NCBI RefSeq assembly: GCF_945915435.1 | Contig: NZ_CAMEFG010000002.1 | Span: forward strand, 1-64,000 | From: an uncultured Paracoccus sp. | Lineage (GTDB): Bacteria; Pseudomonadota; Alphaproteobacteria; Rhodobacterales; Rhodobacteraceae | Length of the DNA stretch: 64,000 nt | Direction: 5' to 3' | Part shown: piece after piece, positions 61,620 through 64,000 of the stretch | Layout of the letters: each line of letters opens with the position of its first letter | Position numbering within the stretch: the stretch's first letter is position 1 | Notes under the pieces: model-generated | The model's input: the letters and a program-made list of their open reading frames with translations, nothing else | What the model was told of the DNA's origin: nothing | Databases searched by the model: none | Made by a program: the position numbers and the translations under genes

Positions 61620-63266
61620 GTGAAAGATGCCGCCCCCGTCATGAAGTTGCACCAGTTGCTTGCGGAAAGCCTCATCCGGATGGGGGTGACGCGGTTGTTC
61701 GGGCTGGTTGGCGATGCGAATCTGTTCCTGGTCGATGCTTATCGCAGGAACGGGCAGGGGCGTTATATCGCCTGCACGCACGAGGCGAATGCGGTGCTGG
61801 CAGCCATCGGGGCAGCGCAGGTGACGGGGCGGACCGGCGTTGCGACCGTCACGCATGGACCGGCGCTGACCAATGTGATGACCGCGCTGACCGAGGCCGC
61901 AAAGGGCGGCATTCCGTTGGTCGTGCTGTGTGGCGATACGGCGCCGGGGGATACGCAACATCTGCAAAAGATCGACCAGCGCGAAGTGGTTGCCGCATCC
62001 GGCGCCCTCTTTGTCGAGATGCACGGTCCCGACACCGCCATCGACGACCTGGCCCGCGCCTTCAGGCTTGCCGCCCACCATCGCAAGCCGGTCGTGTTCA
62101 ACATGCGCATTGATCTGCAATGGCAGGATGTCCGGCCGCGCGGCATTCCGATGGAAATGCAGGCCGTTCGGATGGCTGCCGCCTCGGGCGAGTTGCTGGA
62201 GGAGGCGGTCGGCATGCTTGCCTCGGCCCGCCGGCCGCTGATCCTTGCCGGGCGCGGTGCCGTGTCAGCCAGGGCGCGCGAGGCGATCCTGCAGCTGGCG
62301 CGGCGGATCGAGGCGCCGCTGGCGACGACCCTGAAAGCCCAGGGCCTGTTTTCGGGCGAGCCGTTCGATCTTGGCATCTGCGGCGGTCTCAGCCACCCGA
62401 CCGCGACGGATCAGATCGCCGGTTCGGACTGCATCCTGGCCTTTGGGGCAAGCCTCAGCAAGCATACGACCGAGATGGGCGCCTATACCAAGGACAAGCG
62501 CATCATCCAGATTCTGCCGGATATGCAGGAAACGCCGCGGCTGGATGTGCCCTCGATCCGGCTGTTCGGCGACCTCCCCGCTACCGCCGAGGCGATCATC
62601 GAACTGCTCGACATGGCCGAGATCCCGGCATCGGGGGCCACGACCGAAGATCTGGCATCGCGCATCGCCGACGAGGCGCGCGCGGCGGGGCAGGACCTGC
62701 CCTTTGCGGCGATGGCGCCGGGAACGGTCGATTTCGCGCCCGCTTTGCGGCGTCTTGGCAAGGCGCTGCCGGATCGGCGTGTGTTGGTGGCGGACCTGGG
62801 CCGGTTCGTTACCACCGCGTGGCGGCATCTTCCGGTCTCGTGCCCTTCGGACCTGGTCTATACCAGCCATTTCGGCGGGATCGGCTGCGGCATGGGCCAG
62901 GCGGTCGGAGCCGCGGCGTCGGTATCGGATCGCCCGACCGTGCTGGTCGTCGGCGATGGCGGTTTTCTGCTGTCGGGCCTGTCCGAACTGTCGGTTGTCC
63001 GGCGCGAAAAGCTGGATCTGATCATCATCGTTTGCAACGACGGCAGCTATGGCGCGGAACATGTGCAGTTCACGAACCGCAACATGCCCCCCGACCTGTC
63101 GATGATCGACCCGCCCGATTTCGCGGCAGTCGCACAGGCGATGGGTCTTTGGTCGCTTCGCGTGACGGATCGCGACCAGCTTGAAGCAGCCTGTCTTGCC
63201 ATTCGCGAACGGCGGGGACCCGTGCTGATCGACCTGCGGCTCGATCCGGCGAAAATCGAAATGTAG
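61620..63266 (+). CDS. Thiamine-diphosphate-dependent enzyme (acetolactate synthase-like)
   Basis: A 548-residue three-domain TPP enzyme. The N-terminal pyrimidine-binding domain has GLVGDANLFLVDAYRR and the catalytic Glu in CTHEANAVLAA. A central FAD/nucleotide-like domain follows. The C-terminal TPP domain has VVGDGGFLLSGLSELSVV with the cofactor Asn in CNDGSYG. These enzymes act on 2-oxoacids by decarboxylation or carboligation. The start is GTG, since a later ATG at 61641 lacks a ribosome-binding site and would remove conserved sequence. It probably heads an operon with the following binding-protein gene. Confidence 0.92.
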   Translation: MKDAAPVMKLHQLLAESLIRMGVTRLFGLVGDANLFLVDAYRRNGQGRYIACTHEANAVLAAIGAAQVTGRTGVATVTHGPALTNVMTALTEAAKGGIPLVVLCGDTAPGDTQHLQKIDQREVVAASGALFVEMHGPDTAIDDLARAFRLAAHHRKPVVFNMRIDLQWQDVRPRGIPMEMQAVRMAAASGELLEEAVGMLASARRPLILAGRGAVSARAREAILQLARRIEAPLATTLKAQGLFSGEPFDLGICGGLSHPTATDQIAGSDCILAFGASLSKHTTEMGAYTKDKRIIQILPDMQETPRLDVPSIRLFGDLPATAEAIIELLDMAEIPASGATTEDLASRIADEARAAGQDLPFAAMAPGTVDFAPALRRLGKALPDRRVLVADLGRFVTTAWRHLPVSCPSDLVYTSHFGGIGCGMGQAVGAAASVSDRPTVLVVGDGGFLLSGLSELSVVRREKLDLIIIVCNDGSYGAEHVQFTNRNMPPDLSMIDPPDFAAVAQAMGLWSLRVTDRDQLEAACLAIRERRGPVLIDLRLDPAKIEM

Positions 63267-63342
63267 CCAAGCCCCGCCAGAGGGACAGGCATGACCGCTG
63301 CGGACAACCACGCGGCAAACCAACCAACAGGAGTCACCAGCC

Positions 63343-64000
63343 ATGAGCCTTTCCAGACGCAACTTCCTGCAACTGTCTTCGGGCGCGGCAATGGCCAGCG
63401 CCTTCGGCCTGCCTTCTTTCGCGCAGGATGGTCCCTTCACCGTCAACATGTTTGGCGGACGTTGGGAAAACGACTGGCGCCAGCATGTCATGCCGCGCTT
63501 TTCGGAACAGGTGGGCCGCCCGTTCAACCTCGATATCGGAATGGGCACCTCGTGGGTGGCGAACTTCCGCGCTGCCGGACCCGAGAACCCGCCATTTCCG
63601 GCGGTCATGCTGAATGAGCGCTACACGGCCATGCTGCGCAACGAGGGCTATTTCGCCACCCTGACGCCCGAAAATGTGCCAAACATCGCAGATGTCATCG
63701 AGCCTGCGATCCTGAAGGGCAATACCGGCGTGACCGGTATGCTTGCGCCGTTGGTGATCGCTTATCGCACCGACATGGTCGAGCAGGCGCCGCGTGGCTG
63801 GGCGGACCTCTGGGATGAACGTTTCCGTGGCCAGATCGGACTTTACACGATTACCAACTCGGCCGCCGTGATGATGGCATTGTGGGCTGCCGAGCATTTT
63901 GGCTCGGGTCGCGACGATGTCGAAACTGCCGTGGCCAAGTTCAAGGAACTGGCGCCGTTCCCGCAGCTTGGCTATTCCGCGCAGCTTACGCCCCTGATGA
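63343..64000 (+). CDS. ABC transporter substrate-binding protein, Tat-exported, truncated by window end
   Basis: The first 219 codons of an extracellular binding protein whose frame is open to the last base. The N-terminus MSLSRRNFLQLSSGAAMASA is a near-consensus twin-arginine signal (SRRNFL) and the AQD cleavage region follows. FTVNMFGGRWENDWRQHVMP, RGWADLWDERFRGQIGLYTI and VMLNERYTAMLRNEG are typical of PotD/AfuA-type proteins. AGGAG lies 9 bases upstream of the ATG. It is the start of another importer beginning 76 bp after the TPP enzyme. The remaining transporter genes lie beyond the window. Confidence 0.88.
   Translation, partial: MSLSRRNFLQLSSGAAMASAFGLPSFAQDGPFTVNMFGGRWENDWRQHVMPRFSEQVGRPFNLDIGMGTSWVANFRAAGPENPPFPAVMLNERYTAMLRNEGYFATLTPENVPNIADVIEPAILKGNTGVTGMLAPLVIAYRTDMVEQAPRGWADLWDERFRGQIGLYTITNSAAVMMALWAAEHFGSGRDDVETAVAKFKELAPFPQLGYSAQLTPLM

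Overview
The window is about 64 kb of high-G+C DNA. Genes are tightly packed with frequent 4-bp ATGA overlaps, third codon positions are strongly G/C, and an Aap-type general amino-acid transporter is present. This suggests an alphaproteobacterium, most likely Rhodobacteraceae (Paracoccus-like). That placement is inference from style and gene content, because no rRNA or other phylogenetic marker is present. I see no tRNA, rRNA, CRISPR array, transposase or replication gene. The gene content is almost wholly catabolic and transport, as on an accessory replicon or nutrient-scavenging island.

Layout. 1-6032: the tail of a thiamine-diphosphate (TPP) enzyme, HyuA/HyuB-type hydantoinase/oxoprolinase subunits, an aminotransferase and a uronate-dehydrogenase-like protein, translationally coupled, then a strong two-way hairpin. 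6076-18725: an FAD oxidoreductase and HpcH/HpaI aldolase (minus), divergent from four dehydrogenases, RidA, a GntR/FCD regulator, another SDR, a LysR regulator and aapJQMP. 18886-27212 (minus): ExoD, then a hydroxyacid oxidase, a DapA-family enzyme, a polyamine-type ABC transporter with fused permease, and a GlcD-like FAD dehydrogenase. 27513-35547: an XRE-cupin regulator; a membrane di-iron hydroxylase with two small membrane proteins, a DUF6166 protein, an alcohol dehydrogenase and a hydrolase; a GntR regulator; and an FAD reductase and MFS transporter on the minus strand.

35785-41427: a LuxR-type regulator fused to a hydrolase fold that has lost its catalytic residues, a small hypothetical, a DUF3016 protein, and thiC behind a TPP riboswitch. 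41428-49619: a creatinase-like M24 protein without its metal ligands, a sugar-type ABC transporter, a leaderless NMT1/THI5-fold protein, a hydantoin-racemase-like protein and a MurR/RpiR regulator. 49877-54933 (minus): a class III PLP enzyme paired with an APH-fold kinase (resembling a phospho-lyase/hydroxylysine-kinase pair) and a nitrate/sulfonate/taurine-type ABC importer. 55156-64000: a second HyuA/HyuB pair, a TIM-barrel isomerase, a TetR regulator, an EamA transporter, a second TPP enzyme and the start of a Tat-exported binding protein.

The recurring plan is importer, ring or amide opening or hydroxylation, amine removal, dehydrogenases, and a local regulator. The best candidates for undescribed biology are the membrane hydroxylase operon (28375-32111), the pseudo-hydrolase LuxR regulator (35785-37593), the creatinase-like/racemase operon (41428-48741) and the kinase/phospho-lyase pair with its importer (49877-54933). 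All functional calls come from reading motifs by eye; no database search was run.
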